A stretch of DNA of 64,000 nt from Bacteroides zhangwenhongii (GCF_009193325.2 NZ_CP059856.1:4278001-4342000), one strand, 5' to 3'. Shown: positions 35,862 through 46,946, numbered from the stretch's first letter. Numbers and translations: made by a program. The notes: generated from the sequence alone by a model not told the origin.

Positions 35862-37293
35862 ATATGTAAAGGAACTGACGCAGGAGAAGTATAAATATGG
35901 CTTCACCACGGAAGTGCATACCGATATCATTGAGCGTGGACTCAATGAGGATGTGATTCGTTTGATTTCATCGAAAAAGAACGAACCTGAATGGTTGCTG
36001 GAGTTCCGGCTGAAAGCGTACCGCCATTGGCTGACGCTGGAAATGCCTACATGGGCACATCTCCGTATTCCGGAGATTGATTATCAGGCTATTTCATACT
36101 ATGCTGACCCGACGAAGAAGAAAGAAGGACCGAAAAGTATGGAAGAAGTAGATCCTGAACTTATAAAGACGTTTAATAAACTGGGAATTCCTTTGGAAGA
36201 ACAGATGGCTCTTAGCGGGATGGCGGTGGATGCGGTAATGGATTCCGTATCCGTAAAGACGACATTCAAGGAAACACTGATGGAAAAGGGAATTATTTTC
36301 TGCTCGTTCAGTGAGGCAGTGCGCGAACATCCGGATTTGGTAAAGAAATATATGGGGTCGGTAGTGGGTTACCGTGACAATTTCTTTGCCGCATTGAATT
36401 CGGCAGTGTTCTCGGACGGCTCATTCGTCTATATACCGAAGGGAGTACGTTGTCCGATGGAACTTTCCACCTATTTCCGTATCAATGCCCGCAACACGGG
36501 ACAGTTTGAACGCACATTGATAGTAGCGGATGATGATTCGTATGTTTCCTATCTGGAAGGATGTACGGCTCCGATGCGGGATGAGAACCAGTTGCACGCC
36601 GCTATTGTAGAAATTGTTGTACACGACCGTGCGGAGGTGAAATACAGTACCGTTCAGAACTGGTATCCGGGAGATTCCGAAGGTAAGGGCGGTGTATATA
36701 ACTTTGTGACGAAGCGTGGTAACTGCAAAGGGGTGGACAGCAAACTCTCTTGGACGCAGGTGGAGACCGGTTCGGCAATTACCTGGAAATATCCTTCCTG
36801 TATTCTGACTGGTGATAATTCGACGGCCGAGTTTTATTCCGTAGCTGTGACAAACAATTTTCAGCAGGCGGACACCGGTACGAAGATGATTCATTTAGGG
36901 AAGAATACCCGTAGTACGATTGTAAGTAAAGGTATCTCTGCCGGACATAGCGAGAACTCCTATCGCGGGTTGGTGCGTGTGGCGGAAAAAGCGGATAATG
37001 CCCGTAACTACAGTCAGTGTGACTCGCTGTTGCTGGGGGATAAATGCGGTGCGCATACGTTCCCGTATATGGACATTCACAATGAGACGGCGGTAGTGGA
37101 GCATGAAGCTACGACGAGCAAGATCAGTGAAGATCAGATTTTCTATTGCAATCAGCGTGGTATCCCGACAGAAGACGCTATCGGGCTGATTGTGAACGGA
37201 TATGCAAAAGAAGTATTGAATAAGCTTCCGATGGAATTTGCGGTAGAAGCACAGAAGTTGCTTACTATTTCGTTGGAAGGAAGCGTAGGATAA
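35839..37293 (+). CDS. sufB: Fe-S cluster assembly scaffold SufB
   Basis: 484 aa. Core scaffold of the SUF system, forming SufBC2D and assembling [4Fe-4S] clusters. Motifs: [16 protein letters not shown] near residues 51-66, [15 protein letters not shown], the right-handed beta-helix core with YLEGCTAPM, and a C-terminal region including [20 protein letters not shown]. The start at 35839 lies inside the end of cvpA. sufC follows at 37313 after 19 bp. Length is as in E. coli SufB (495 aa). Confidence 0.96.
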   Translation: MQQEEPNKYVKELTQEKYKYGFTTEVHTDIIERGLNEDVIRLISSKKNEPEWLLEFRLKAYRHWLTLEMPTWAHLRIPEIDYQAISYYADPTKKKEGPKSMEEVDPELIKTFNKLGIPLEEQMALSGMAVDAVMDSVSVKTTFKETLMEKGIIFCSFSEAVREHPDLVKKYMGSVVGYRDNFFAALNSAVFSDGSFVYIPKGVRCPMELSTYFRINARNTGQFERTLIVADDDSYVSYLEGCTAPMRDENQLHAAIVEIVVHDRAEVKYSTVQNWYPGDSEGKGGVYNFVTKRGNCKGVDSKLSWTQVETGSAITWKYPSCILTGDNSTAEFYSVAVTNNFQQADTGTKMIHLGKNTRSTIVSKGISAGHSENSYRGLVRVAEKADNARNYSQCDSLLLGDKCGAHTFPYMDIHNETAVVEHEATTSKISEDQIFYCNQRGIPTEDAIGLIVNGYAKEVLNKLPMEFAVEAQKLLTISLEGSVG

Positions 37294-37312
37294 ATGAATT
37301 TTAATCAAGATT

Positions 37313-38065
37313 ATGTTAGAGATAAAAGACCTGCATGCCAGCATTAATGGCAAAGAGATATTGAAAGGCATTAACCTGACGGTAAAGCCGGGCGAAGTAC
37401 ACGCGATTATGGGACCGAACGGTTCCGGTAAAAGTACGCTTTCCTCCGTATTGGTGGGTAATCCTGCTTTTGAGGTAACGAAAGGTTCGGTTACTTTTTA
37501 TGGAAAGAATCTGTTGGAACTGAGTCCGGAAGACCGTAGCCATGAGGGTATTTTCCTTAGTTTCCAGTATCCGGTAGAGATTCCGGGTGTGAGCATGGTA
37601 AACTTTATGCGTGCTGCTGTGAATGAACAACGCAAATATAAAGGTCTGCCTGCACTGACCGCCAGTGAATTCTTGAAACTGATGCGCGAGAAACGTGCGG
37701 TTGTTGAACTGGACAATAAGCTCGCTAACCGTTCGGTGAACGAAGGTTTCTCCGGTGGAGAGAAGAAACGGAACGAGATTTTCCAGATGGCAATGCTGGA
37801 ACCGCGTTTGAGTATTCTCGATGAAACGGATTCCGGTTTGGATATCGATGCGCTCCGTATTGTGGCCGAAGGGGTAAATAAACTGAAGACTCCCGAAACC
37901 AGTACGATTGTCATTACCCACTACCAACGTCTGCTCGATTATATCAAACCGGATATTGTGCATGTGCTTTACAAAGGTCGTATCGTGAAAACTGCCGGAC
38001 CGGAACTTGCTCTGGAATTGGAGGATAAAGGTTATGACTGGATTAAGAAAGAAGTAGGAGAATGA
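37313..38065 (+). CDS. sufC: SUF system ATPase SufC
   Basis: 250 aa soluble ABC ATPase. Walker [10 protein letters not shown] near residues 34-42, Q-loop [10 protein letters not shown], signature [14 protein letters not shown], Walker [13 protein letters not shown] (TD replaces the usual EP seen in transporters, as in other SufC proteins), and the switch His in VITHYQR. It powers conformational change in SufBC2D during cluster building. sufD starts on its stop codon (ATGA overlap). Confidence 0.97.
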   Translation: MLEIKDLHASINGKEILKGINLTVKPGEVHAIMGPNGSGKSTLSSVLVGNPAFEVTKGSVTFYGKNLLELSPEDRSHEGIFLSFQYPVEIPGVSMVNFMRAAVNEQRKYKGLPALTASEFLKLMREKRAVVELDNKLANRSVNEGFSGGEKKRNEIFQMAMLEPRLSILDETDSGLDIDALRIVAEGVNKLKTPETSTIVITHYQRLLDYIKPDIVHVLYKGRIVKTAGPELALELEDKGYDWIKKEVGE

Positions 38066-39411
38066 CGATGAATGCTGAACAACAATACATAGATCTCTTC
38101 TCACAAACGGAAGCCATGATCTGCAAACATAGCGCTGAGGTGTTAAATGCCCCTCGTGCTGCTGCTTTTGCCGATTTTGAGCGAATCGGATTTCCGACCC
38201 GTAAGATGGAGAAGTACAAATATACGGATGTAAGCAAGTATTTTGAACCGGATTTCGGTCTGAATCTGAACCGTCTTGCTATTCCGGTCAATCCGTATGA
38301 GGTGTTTAAGTGCGATGTTCCGAACATGAGCACAGCTCTTTATTTTGTGGTCAATGACGCATTCTATAATAAGGCACTCCCTAAAACCCATTTACCGGAG
38401 GGCGTTATTTTCGGCAGTCTGAAAGAGGTGGCCGAACAGTATCCCGAGTTGGTGAAGAAGTATTATGGTAAGTTGGCGGATACCTCCAAAGATGGTGTGA
38501 CAGCTTTTAATACGACTTTTGCACAGGATGGTGTTATCTTCTATGTACCGAAGAATGTGGTTGTGGAAAAACCTATTCAGTTGGTGAACATCCTGCGTGC
38601 GGATGTCAACTTTATGGTCAACCGCCGTGTGCTGATTATTCTGGAAGACGGTGCACAGGCACGTTTATTGCTTTGCGACCATGCAATGGATAACGTGAAT
38701 TTTCTGGCAACGCAGGTGATTGAGATTTTTGCCGGAGAGAATGTGGTATTCGATATGTATGAGTTGGAAGAGACACATACCAGCACGGTGCGTTTCAGCA
38801 ACCTGTATGTGAAGCAGGAAGCAAACAGCAATGTACTTCTGAATGGCATGACGTTGCATAACGGTACAACCCGTAATACAACCGAAGTGTTGTTGGCAGG
38901 TGAGGGAGCTGAAATAAATCTTTGCGGCATGGCTATCGCTGATAAGAACCAGCATGTGGATAACAACACGAGTATTGACCATGCAGTGCCCAACTGTACG
39001 AGTAATGAGCTGTTTAAATACGTGCTCGATGATCAATCGGTAGGTGCTTTTGCCGGATTGGTACTGGTGCGTCCTGATGCGCAGCATACAAGTTCCCAGC
39101 AAACCAACCGTAATCTTTGCGCCACCCGTGATGCGCGGATGTATACACAACCCCAGTTGGAGATTTATGCGGACGACGTGAAGTGTTCGCACGGAGCGAC
39201 AGTGGGGCAGCTTGATGAAAATGCATTGTTCTATATGCGTGCACGTGGAATTGCGGAGAAAGAAGCGCGGTTGCTGTTGATGTTTGCATTTGTCAATGAA
39301 GTGATTGATACGATTCGTCTGGATGCGTTGAAGGACCGCCTTCATCTGTTGGTGGAAAAACGCTTTCGTGGTGAGTTGAACAGATGTCAGGGATGTGCAA
39401 TCTGTAAATGA
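38062..39411 (+). CDS. sufD: Fe-S cluster assembly protein SufD
   Basis: 449 aa. Paralogue of SufB forming the SufBC2D complex, needed for iron acquisition during assembly. Beta-helix core: [41 protein letters not shown]-terminal [20 protein letters not shown] with the conserved KCSHGAT motif, and [14 protein letters not shown]. Start ATG 38062 overlaps the sufC stop; Met3 at 38068 is an alternative. A Cys-rich tail (CQGCAIC) ends the protein, an unusual extra for SufD that could bind metal. Confidence 0.95.
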   Translation: MTMNAEQQYIDLFSQTEAMICKHSAEVLNAPRAAAFADFERIGFPTRKMEKYKYTDVSKYFEPDFGLNLNRLAIPVNPYEVFKCDVPNMSTALYFVVNDAFYNKALPKTHLPEGVIFGSLKEVAEQYPELVKKYYGKLADTSKDGVTAFNTTFAQDGVIFYVPKNVVVEKPIQLVNILRADVNFMVNRRVLIILEDGAQARLLLCDHAMDNVNFLATQVIEIFAGENVVFDMYELEETHTSTVRFSNLYVKQEANSNVLLNGMTLHNGTTRNTTEVLLAGEGAEINLCGMAIADKNQHVDNNTSIDHAVPNCTSNELFKYVLDDQSVGAFAGLVLVRPDAQHTSSQQTNRNLCATRDARMYTQPQLEIYADDVKCSHGATVGQLDENALFYMRARGIAEKEARLLLMFAFVNEVIDTIRLDALKDRLHLLVEKRFRGELNRCQGCAICK

Positions 39412-39419
39412 ACATAAAA

Positions 39420-40631
39420 ATGGATATTCAAAAGATACGTGAGGATTTTCCGATCTTGAGCCGTACGGTTTATGGTAAGCCTTTGGTTTATTTCGACAAC
39501 GGTGCGACGACGCAGAAGCCTCGTCTGGTGGTCGATTCGTTGGTAGATGAATATTACTCCGTGAATGCAAATGTGCATCGCGGCGTACATTATCTCTCTC
39601 AACAGGCTACGGAACTGCATGAAGCTTCCCGTGAGACGGTACGTCAGTTTATTAATGCCCGTACTACTAACGAAGTGATTTTCACTCGGGGAACAACGGA
39701 AAGCATTAATCTGCTTGTCTCCAGTTTCGGTGATGAATTTATGGAAGAAGGAGATGAGGTTATCCTTTCGGTGATGGAACATCACAGCAATATCGTTCCC
39801 TGGCAGTTGTTGGCAGCCCGCAAAGGTATTGCCATCAAAGTAATCCCGATGAACGATAAAGGTGAGCTATTGTTGGATGAATATGAGAAACTCTTCTCCG
39901 AACGTACTAAAATTGTCAGTGTAGTTCAGGTTTCCAATGTCTTGGGCACTGTGAATCCGGTCAAGGAGATGATTGCGACAGCACATACCCATGGTGTGCC
40001 TTTTCTGGTAGATGCTGCCCAGTCCATTCCTCACATGAAGGTGGACGTGCAGGATTTGGAAGCCGATTTTCTAGTGTTCTCTGCCCATAAGATATACGGA
40101 CCGACAGGAGTCGGCGTGCTGTATGGAAAAGAAGAGTGGTTGGACCGTCTGCCGCCTTATCAAGGAGGAGGAGAGATGATTCAATATGTCTCTTTCGAGA
40201 AAACGACGTTCAATGAACTTCCTTTCAAATTTGAAGCCGGCACACCGGATTATATCGGTACGACCGGATTGGCGAAAGCCCTTGATTATGTGAACGGTAT
40301 CGGCATGGAACGGATTGCGGATCACGAACATGAACTGACTACTTACGCTTTGCAACGATTGAAGGAAATTCCCGATATGCGTATATTCGGTGAAGCTTCC
40401 GACAGGGGAGCTGTAATTTCTTTCCTGGTAGGTAATATTCATCACTTTGACTTAGGGACATTATTAGACCGTTTGGGTATCGCTGTCCGCACAGGACATC
40501 ATTGTGCACAACCTTTGATGCAGCGACTTGGTATTGAAGGTACCGTCAGAGCTTCGTTTGCTATGTACAATACGAAAGCTGAAGTAGATGCATTGGTGGC
40601 AGGAATCGAACGTGTCAGCCATATGTTTTAG
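39420..40631 (+). CDS. sufS: SUF cysteine desulfurase SufS
   Basis: 403 aa from ATG 39420; the in-frame ATG at 39408 overlaps the sufD stop and would add four residues. A PLP enzyme that takes sulfur from cysteine for cluster synthesis. Motifs: VYFDNGATTQKP, RGTTESINLL, MEHHSNIVPW, VDAAQSIPHM, PLP lysine in FSAHKIYGPTGVG, and the active-site cysteine in RTGHHCAQPLM. Group II desulfurase. No SufE/SufU partner is encoded in this window. A strong terminator follows. Confidence 0.95.
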   Translation: MDIQKIREDFPILSRTVYGKPLVYFDNGATTQKPRLVVDSLVDEYYSVNANVHRGVHYLSQQATELHEASRETVRQFINARTTNEVIFTRGTTESINLLVSSFGDEFMEEGDEVILSVMEHHSNIVPWQLLAARKGIAIKVIPMNDKGELLLDEYEKLFSERTKIVSVVQVSNVLGTVNPVKEMIATAHTHGVPFLVDAAQSIPHMKVDVQDLEADFLVFSAHKIYGPTGVGVLYGKEEWLDRLPPYQGGGEMIQYVSFEKTTFNELPFKFEAGTPDYIGTTGLAKALDYVNGIGMERIADHEHELTTYALQRLKEIPDMRIFGEASDRGAVISFLVGNIHHFDLGTLLDRLGIAVRTGHHCAQPLMQRLGIEGTVRASFAMYNTKAEVDALVAGIERVSHMF

Positions 40632-40664
40632 TCCATAAAAACAAAGTAGTCTCATATATTAAAT

Positions 40665-40696
40665 CGCTGTTCCTTGAAGGAATGGCGTTTTTTTTA
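40665..40696 (+). terminator. Terminator of cvpA-sufBCDS
   Basis: A 10-bp stem (40665-40674 with 40678-40687, two G-T pairs) with a 3-nt loop is followed by eight T. It ends the suf operon 33 bp after the sufS stop. Confidence 0.85.
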
Positions 40697-40978
40697 TTCT
40701 TTAACTAAAAAAAGTTCCCTCCGAGTGCAGTTATTTGGAGTTTGATGCGTCTAATATATAAAACGAATATTTGGAGGGTCGTGAGACTATGCTTATATTA
40801 TAAATTCTCTCTCTTTAACATTAATGGCAGCTATATCGTAAAATACATGCGGTATAGCTGCAACTTTTTCATGGATACTGCTATTCATCCCTTTTTGATT
40901 TTCTTTCTTTTTTACTTGCTTTTTTCGATTGATTTCCATATTTTTAGCGATTGTAAACCCTTTAATAATTTTGGATCT
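40697..40978 (+). other. Structured 282-bp leader region upstream of hppA
   Basis: This gap holds no convincing gene although the hppA frame stays open through it. It contains two copies of TATTTGGAG (40732-40740, 40768-40776), CCCTCC/GGAGGG that can pair (40717-40722, 40773-40778), and a 9-bp perfect hairpin GCAGCTATA/TATAGCTGC (40827-40835, 40853-40861) followed by AACTTTTTC. The last hairpin could be an attenuator. No known riboswitch pattern was recognised and no TTTG/TAnnTTTG promoter stands out. Confidence 0.5.
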
Positions 40979-43183
40979 ATGGATGACATTCTTTTCTGGC
41001 TGGTTCCGGTCGCTTCCGTGTTGGCCCTCTGTTTTGCTTATTACTTTCATAAGCAAATGATGAAAGAGAGTGAGGGTACACCTCAAATGATAAAGATAGC
41101 TGCTGCTGTGCGCAAGGGAGCTATGTCTTATTTGAAACAACAGTACAAAATAGTAGGTTGCGTATTTTTGGGATTGGTGATTTTGTTTTCGATTATGGCA
41201 TACGGTTTCCACGTACAAAACGCATGGGTTCCCATTGCTTTCCTGACAGGTGGTTTCTTCTCCGGTCTTTCCGGTTTTCTTGGAATGAAAACGGCTACTT
41301 ACGCTTCGGCACGTACCGCTAATGCAGCTCGCAATTCACTGAATGCGGGGTTAAGAATCGCTTTCCGGAGTGGTGCGGTGATGGGACTCGTGGTTGTCGG
41401 TCTCGGTTTACTTGATATTTCCTTTTGGTATCTGTTGCTGAATGCGGTGATTCCTGCTGATGCACTGACACCTACTCATAAACTCTGTGTGATTACCACT
41501 ACCATGCTTACTTTTGGGATGGGAGCTTCGACGCAAGCGCTTTTTGCCCGTGTAGGCGGAGGTATCTATACGAAGGCTGCCGATGTCGGGGCTGACCTGG
41601 TAGGTAAGGTAGAAGCCGGAATCCCGGAGGATGATCCTCGTAATCCGGCTACTATTGCCGATAATGTCGGTGACAATGTCGGTGACGTGGCAGGTATGGG
41701 AGCTGATTTATACGAATCCTATTGCGGCTCTATTCTGGCAACGGCTGCGCTGGGTGCTGCCGCCTTTATCCATTCGGCGGATACGGCAATGCAGTTTAAG
41801 GCAGTGATTGCGCCGATGCTGATTGCGGCTGTCGGAATCATTCTTTCTATTATAGGTATATTCGCTGTCCGTACTAAGGAGAATGCGACGATGAAAGATT
41901 TGCTTGGCTCATTGGCGTTTGGGACAAATCTTAGTTCGGTACTTATTGTTGTTGCCACTTTCTTGATACTATGGCTTTTGCAGTTGGATAATTGGATTTT
42001 GATTTCCTGTGCCGTAGTAGTCGGCTTGCTGGTCGGTATTGTCATCGGACGCTCTACGGAATATTACACCTCCCAATCCTATCGTCCTACACAAAAGTTG
42101 AGCGAGAGCGGTAAGACGGGACCGGCAACTGTCATTATTTCCGGTATAGGGTTGGGTATGCTTTCTACGGCAATTCCTGTAATTGCTGTGGTGGTTGGTA
42201 TCATTGCTTCCTATCTGCTGGCTTCCGGTGGTGATTTCACTAATGTCGGAATGGGATTGTACGGAATCGGCATTGCGGCTGTCGGCATGCTTTCTACGTT
42301 GGGCATTACGCTGGCGACCGATGCTTACGGTCCGATTGCGGATAATGCAGGTGGTAATGCCGAGATGTCCGGGCTGGGTGCTGAAGTCCGTAAGCGTACT
42401 GATGCGCTCGACTCGTTGGGAAATACGACTGCGGCTACCGGTAAAGGTTTTGCGATAGGTTCGGCGGCACTGACCGGCTTGGCTTTGCTGGCTTCTTATA
42501 TTGAAGAAATACGAATCGGCTTGACACGTCTTGGAAGCGTGGAGCTTACTTTCCCGGATGGTGGAACTGTCAGTGTGGCAAATGCCACATTTGTAGATTT
42601 CATGAATTATTATGAAGTAAACCTGATGAACCCGAAAGTTCTTTCAGGTATGTTCCTTGGCTCGATGATGGCTTTCCTGTTCTGTGGACTGACAATGAAT
42701 GCTGTTGGGCGTGCGGCGGGACACATGGTAGATGAGGTACGTCGGCAGTTCCGTGAGATTAAAGGTATTCTGACAGGAGAGGCGGAGCCGGATTACGAAC
42801 GTTGTGTTGCCATCTCTACGAAAGGCGCTCAACGGGAAATGGTTGTTCCCTCCTTGATTGCCATTATCGCTCCTATCTTTACCGGGCTCATCTTTGGCGT
42901 TCCCGGTGTGCTTGGGTTGTTGATTGGCGGTTTAAGTAGTGGTTTTGTATTGGCTATTTTTATGGCTAATGCCGGAGGAGCATGGGATAACGCAAAGAAA
43001 TATGTGGAAGAAGGTAACTTCGGTGGAAAGGGAAGTGAGGTTCACAAGGCGACGGTAGTGGGTGACACGGTGGGTGACCCCTTTAAGGATACGTCCGGTC
43101 CGAGCTTGAATATTTTGATAAAGCTTATGAGTATGGTAGCTATTGTGATGGCAGGGCTTACTGTTGCTTGGAGTTTATTCTAA
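40979..43183 (+). CDS. hppA: K+-dependent membrane pyrophosphatase (H+ and/or Na+ pump)
   Basis: 734 aa from ATG 40979, which begins the first membrane helix ([20 protein letters not shown]); the frame runs 79 codons further upstream through a leader without family-like sequence. About 16 membrane helices. Signature motifs: [20 protein letters not shown] followed by [24 protein letters not shown] and the C-terminal [14 protein letters not shown]. The [10 protein letters not shown] motif has Ala where K+-independent enzymes have Lys, so it should need K+. It couples PPi hydrolysis to ion transport. Related Bacteroides enzymes are known to move both Na+ and H+; the ion here cannot be fixed by eye. 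Confidence 0.95.
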   Translation: MDDILFWLVPVASVLALCFAYYFHKQMMKESEGTPQMIKIAAAVRKGAMSYLKQQYKIVGCVFLGLVILFSIMAYGFHVQNAWVPIAFLTGGFFSGLSGFLGMKTATYASARTANAARNSLNAGLRIAFRSGAVMGLVVVGLGLLDISFWYLLLNAVIPADALTPTHKLCVITTTMLTFGMGASTQALFARVGGGIYTKAADVGADLVGKVEAGIPEDDPRNPATIADNVGDNVGDVAGMGADLYESYCGSILATAALGAAAFIHSADTAMQFKAVIAPMLIAAVGIILSIIGIFAVRTKENATMKDLLGSLAFGTNLSSVLIVVATFLILWLLQLDNWILISCAVVVGLLVGIVIGRSTEYYTSQSYRPTQKLSESGKTGPATVIISGIGLGMLSTAIPVIAVVVGIIASYLLASGGDFTNVGMGLYGIGIAAVGMLSTLGITLATDAYGPIADNAGGNAEMSGLGAEVRKRTDALDSLGNTTAATGKGFAIGSAALTGLALLASYIEEIRIGLTRLGSVELTFPDGGTVSVANATFVDFMNYYEVNLMNPKVLSGMFLGSMMAFLFCGLTMNAVGRAAGHMVDEVRRQFREIKGILTGEAEPDYERCVAISTKGAQREMVVPSLIAIIAPIFTGLIFGVPGVLGLLIGGLSSGFVLAIFMANAGGAWDNAKKYVEEGNFGGKGSEVHKATVVGDTVGDPFKDTSGPSLNILIKLMSMVAIVMAGLTVAWSLF

Positions 43184-43202
43184 AAAGTGAGAAATAAGGA
43201 AG

Positions 43203-43233
43203 AAAAAGGAGGCGAAATACGGTCTCCTTTTTT
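43203..43233 (+). terminator. Terminator of hppA
   Basis: AAAAAGGAG (43203-43211) and CTCCTTTTT (43224-43232) form a 9-bp stem with the T tract included. A TAATTTTG -7 box for rnhB follows at 43242-43249. Confidence 0.8.
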
Positions 43234-43241
43234 ATTTCGTT

Positions 43242-43249
43242 TAATTTTG
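43242..43249 (+). promoter_or_regulatory. -7 box for rnhB
   Basis: TAATTTTG matches TAnnTTTG and ends 22 bp before the rnhB ATG. A -33 TTTG would fall in the hppA terminator and is not clearly present. Confidence 0.45.
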
Positions 43250-43271
43250 CAGCTAAATAAAAACGATAAAG

Positions 43272-43874
43272 ATGTTATTACCTTATTTAAATGAGAATCT
43301 GATTGAAGCAGGATGCGATGAGGCCGGTCGTGGCTGCCTGGCGGGAGCGGTATATGCTGCTGCGGTTATTCTTCCGGGAGATTTTAAGAATGAGTTGTTG
43401 AATGATTCCAAACAACTGACGGAAAAACAGCGTTATGCATTGCGTGAGGTCATACAACGGGAAGCGGTGGCTTGGGCGGTTGGTGTTGTCTCACCGGAAG
43501 AAATTGATGAGATAAATATTTTGCGCGCTTCTTTTCTGGCCATGCATCGTGCCGTTGATCAATTGGCTGTTCGTCCCCAACATTTGCTAATCGATGGAAA
43601 CCGTTTTAATAAATATCCCGGCATTCCTCATACAACGATTGTGAAAGGGGATGGAAAGTATCTTTCAATAGCGGCCGCATCTATATTGGCAAAGACATAC
43701 AGAGATGATTATATGAATCGTCTTCATGAGGAGTTCCCCTATTATGATTGGGATCACAATAAAGGCTACCCGACTAAAAAGCACCGTGCGGCTATTGCCG
43801 AACGGGGAACAACTCCTTACCATCGAATGACCTTCAATTTGTTGGGAGATGGACAACTGACTTTAGGTTTTTAA
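43272..43874 (+). CDS. rnhB: Ribonuclease HII
   Basis: 200 aa. Removes RNA from RNA-DNA hybrids and single ribonucleotides in DNA. Catalytic motif [20 protein letters not shown] (DEAGRG with Asp18-Glu19), [19 protein letters not shown] (third acid) and [20 protein letters not shown] (fourth). Ends [18 protein letters not shown]. Length is typical of bacterial RNase HII. The start is supported by the -7 box 22 bp upstream. Confidence 0.96.
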   Translation: MLLPYLNENLIEAGCDEAGRGCLAGAVYAAAVILPGDFKNELLNDSKQLTEKQRYALREVIQREAVAWAVGVVSPEEIDEINILRASFLAMHRAVDQLAVRPQHLLIDGNRFNKYPGIPHTTIVKGDGKYLSIAAASILAKTYRDDYMNRLHEEFPYYDWDHNKGYPTKKHRAAIAERGTTPYHRMTFNLLGDGQLTLGF

Positions 43875-44015
43875 ATCAGTTTGGGCTTCTTCTATTCTTA
43901 TCCGTTCTACATTTTTTTGCAGAATAGACACGTTTTTGTTATGTATAACCGCAAAAATGTTCTGTTTAGGCTGAAAAACTGTTGGTTAATGCTTTTTTTT
44001 GTTACTGAAATACTA

Positions 44016-44023
44016 TATATTTG
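44016..44023 (+). promoter_or_regulatory. -7 box for the DUF5723 gene
   Basis: TATATTTG matches TAnnTTTG, 33 bp before ATG 44057. A longer frame from 44021 would start inside this box, so 44057 is preferred. Confidence 0.5.
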
Positions 44024-44056
44024 CAAACAATAACAAGAATTAAAAAGTATAAAATC

Positions 44057-45529
44057 ATGGCAACGAACAAGCTACTTTCTTTTATGAAGTTCATTGGGAT
44101 GACCTTCATTATGACAATTATTACTCTTCCTGCGAATGCGCAGTTCTTACGTACTTCTTATTTTATGGAAGGAGTGCATTATCGTCAACAATTAAATCCT
44201 GCTTTATCACCGGGACGTGGTTATATTAATATTCCTGTGATTGGTGCTTTTAATGCTTCAGTCTCTTCTAAATCATTAGGTTATCAGGATATTATGGATA
44301 TTGTGGATAGTAGTTCTGATAGTGACTTCTTCACAAGTGATAAGTTTATGAATAGATTGAAGAGTGACAATCAACTTAATCTTAATTTAAGCACAGATAT
44401 ATTGTCTGCCGGTTGGTATAAAGGAAAAAATTTCTGGTCGTTTAATGTAGGTGTACGTATGGATATGGGAGCTTCTATTCCAAAATCAATGTTCACTTTT
44501 ATGCGTGAGATGAATGGTATTGATTTTGAATCTCTTGATTGGTCAGACTTTAGTCGTAATGTAGGAAAGGAGAGTCTGGAGATTAACGCCTATACAGAAA
44601 TCGGTTTAGGGTATGCCCGTCAGGTTAATGACCGTTTGACGGTAGGTGGTAAGGTTAAAGCATTGCTTGGTATTGGTAATTTGAAATTGGACGTAAAGAG
44701 CATTGGTGTAGATGCACAGTTGCAAGGAATACCTTTAGATAGTGACGGCAAGCCTAATATTGGTGCTATCGTTGATAATCCGGAATTGGCAAATCAAATT
44801 CATGGCTCAGCTAATATTGATGTGGAAGCTTCTTTGGAAAGTTCTTTTAAAGGGCTGAATCTACAGAAAGGCGAGGAAGGATATATTGATGACTTTGATT
44901 TTGAAGCAGGTGATATGGGAATTGCCGGTTACGGTGCTGCTATCGATTTAGGAGCTTCCTATAAATTACTTGATAATTTGACAGTATCGGCGGCAATATT
45001 GGATTTAGGATTCATTTCTTGGTCAAAAGGGAGTACTAGCATTGCAAGAGCTAATACAGATGGACTTAGTTTTGACAGTAATGTTCCGGGTGATATGGAA
45101 AAGTTTGCAAATATTGTGAGTAGTGGTGAAGTCTTGAATTATGATATGTTGCATATGGAGATGGACGAAACAGGTGCAAAATCTCGTAAGACATGGTTGA
45201 ACTCTACGCTAGTATTTGGTGCAGAATACGCATTGTTGAATAATTGGTTGGTTGTAGGTGCTCTTTCCACTACACGTTTTACAAAACCTAAAACAATGTC
45301 TGAATTGACTTTCTCTGCTAATATTCGTCCGAAGAACTACTTCAATGTAGCGGTTAGTTATTCAATGATTCAGAGTGCAGGTAAGTCATTAGGATTGGCT
45401 TTGAAATTAGGACCTCTCTTTGTAGGTACTGACTATATGTTCTTTGGAAATAATACAAAATGCTGTAATGCATTCTTGGGAGTTTCTATTCCATTGAATA
45501 AAAGAAAAGCCTGCTGTAAACAAGGATAA
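44057..45529 (+). CDS. DUF5723-type outer-membrane beta-barrel protein
   Basis: 490 aa from ATG 44057, with a signal peptide ending about ITLPANAQF. The mature part begins with RTSYFMEGVHYRQQLNPALS, typical of Bacteroidetes DUF5723 proteins, and has many alternating beta-strands (GLGYARQVNDRLTVGGKVKA, GYGAAIDLGASYKLLDNLTV) of a FadL-like barrel. Two cysteine pairs near the C-terminus (NTKCCNAF, KACCKQG) are unusual for an outer-membrane barrel. Function unknown. It is a single-gene transcript with its own promoter and terminator. Confidence 0.8.
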   Translation: MATNKLLSFMKFIGMTFIMTIITLPANAQFLRTSYFMEGVHYRQQLNPALSPGRGYINIPVIGAFNASVSSKSLGYQDIMDIVDSSSDSDFFTSDKFMNRLKSDNQLNLNLSTDILSAGWYKGKNFWSFNVGVRMDMGASIPKSMFTFMREMNGIDFESLDWSDFSRNVGKESLEINAYTEIGLGYARQVNDRLTVGGKVKALLGIGNLKLDVKSIGVDAQLQGIPLDSDGKPNIGAIVDNPELANQIHGSANIDVEASLESSFKGLNLQKGEEGYIDDFDFEAGDMGIAGYGAAIDLGASYKLLDNLTVSAAILDLGFISWSKGSTSIARANTDGLSFDSNVPGDMEKFANIVSSGEVLNYDMLHMEMDETGAKSRKTWLNSTLVFGAEYALLNNWLVVGALSTTRFTKPKTMSELTFSANIRPKNYFNVAVSYSMIQSAGKSLGLALKLGPLFVGTDYMFFGNNTKCCNAFLGVSIPLNKRKACCKQG

Positions 45530-45595
45530 AAAATAATTTCTCTCTCTAAACATTCTCTTTTAATTAATTTCTCTAGAAGAAAAAACGTATAATAT

Positions 45596-45650
45596 GCAGC
45601 TTGTCGCTTATAATCTGTTCAAAGTGATATAAGGCGACAGCTGCTTTTAT
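45596..45650 (+). terminator. Terminator after the DUF5723 gene
   Basis: GCAGCTTGTCGC (45596-45607) pairs with GCGACAGCTGC (45634-45644), one bulged base, followed by TTTTAT and more T. A 238-bp gap precedes the next gene and holds nothing else recognised. Confidence 0.75.
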
Positions 45651-45767
45651 TCTTTTTTAATGTTTTTGTGATCTGTATTATAAATTAATGATGGATGGCT
45701 AAGAAGCAAGAGTTTCGTCTTAGTTGGCTAATATAATAAAAACCAGGAACTCATGGAGGAACAAATT

Positions 45768-46946
45768 ATGAAAAGACTTATGAAATGGTTATTGCCGTGC
45801 ATTTGCTTGGTTACATTAGCTACCGGTTGTAGCGATAGTGATGGAGAGGGAACTCCGGAACGTCAGGGAAAACCTATCACGGAGCTAACTCCGGATGAAA
45901 ACAAAAAAGAACTCGAGAACATTGGAATGAATCTCTTATCGAAAATTAATCCGGATGATCATGCTGTACTGTTGAAGACAATTGCTCGGTTTGATGAAAT
46001 TATACCATCTCCTGAAATATATAGCGTCTTGAAAAGCGTTGGTAAGGTCTGTGCAGATACGGATTTAAGTGAAATGGTCTCTTTGGCTTCTACCAGATTT
46101 GCTGTAGTTGATATGAGTTATGGAACATGGGAATATAATGAATCTACTAGTCAGTGGGATAATAAGGAGACCGGACAGAAGGGAGAAGTAATTTATAAGT
46201 TTAAAGTTGATGGCACTGCCGCCACTATACATGCTACTTATTCAGATAAAACGATTCGTTTTGAAGGTCGGACTGTACCGGTAGGGGTAAGTATGAAGGT
46301 AACTTTAGGAACGGATACATTGGCAGAATTGAATTCCAGTATTAACATGAATGAAGCTGAAACTCAGATTAGTGTTAATAGTTCTTTGTCTGCTAGCGGA
46401 TATCTTTTTGGAGTTGTTGCCGATATAAATAATAATAACAGTGAATCAATGGCCGTTGTTACTTTCTCTAAGGATGGAGAAGTATTAGTCTCATTAGACG
46501 CCAATGGAATCTTTGATTCGAATTTGCGATTCGACCCTCCATTGAAGAGTGCGGCAGGCGAGTTACGGATCATGGATGATCTGCGGGTAAATCTGTCTTG
46601 TTCGGACTTACAGAAGATTATAGAAGAAGATAGAAAGAATGATCCGACGTATGAAGCATATCATAAGCGTATGGCAGATGTCTATAATCAATATATTCAC
46701 GGAGAATTGCGTTATGCCGAGAGTGAATACGTAGTAGCAAATATTGCTTTCCAAGCGTATGCTGAGGATGATAATGGGGATGGAATTATTAATGATAATG
46801 ACGATTGGAATATAGAACCGCTTATTGTATTCTCTCAAGACGGTTCTAAATATAGTTTCGACGATTACTTCAGCGAGGTGAAATTCCAGTCTTTGCTTGA
46901 ACAGTGTGAGGCTTTGGTCAACAAATACGTTAAGTTGTTGAAGTAA
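45768..46946 (+). CDS. Lipoprotein of unknown function
   Basis: 392 aa from ATG 45768 (MKRLMKWLLPCICLV); an ATG at 45753 would add five residues. Lipobox LATGC, Cys21. The mature protein has beta-strand-rich segments (VIYKFKVDGTAATIHATYSD, GVSMKVTLGTDTLAELN) that suggest a lipocalin-like or other beta-barrel/sandwich fold, and an acidic region DDNGDGIINDNDDW that resembles a calcium-binding loop (DxNxDGxIxxxDxD). No enzyme motif recognised. It is convergent with the DUF4249 gene and shares a bidirectional hairpin with it. Confidence 0.8.
   Translation: MKRLMKWLLPCICLVTLATGCSDSDGEGTPERQGKPITELTPDENKKELENIGMNLLSKINPDDHAVLLKTIARFDEIIPSPEIYSVLKSVGKVCADTDLSEMVSLASTRFAVVDMSYGTWEYNESTSQWDNKETGQKGEVIYKFKVDGTAATIHATYSDKTIRFEGRTVPVGVSMKVTLGTDTLAELNSSINMNEAETQISVNSSLSASGYLFGVVADINNNNSESMAVVTFSKDGEVLVSLDANGIFDSNLRFDPPLKSAAGELRIMDDLRVNLSCSDLQKIIEEDRKNDPTYEAYHKRMADVYNQYIHGELRYAESEYVVANIAFQAYAEDDNGDGIINDNDDWNIEPLIVFSQDGSKYSFDDYFSEVKFQSLLEQCEALVNKYVKLLK

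Noticed and set aside
40966..40973. TAATTTTG as hppA promoter
   Set aside because: It ends 5 bp before the ATG, which would put the transcript start at or inside the start codon, and no -33 element is present.
40742..40978. 79-codon N-terminal extension of HppA
   Set aside because: The family start fits MDDILFW at 40979; the upstream residues show no helix pattern of the family and cover a hairpin-rich leader.
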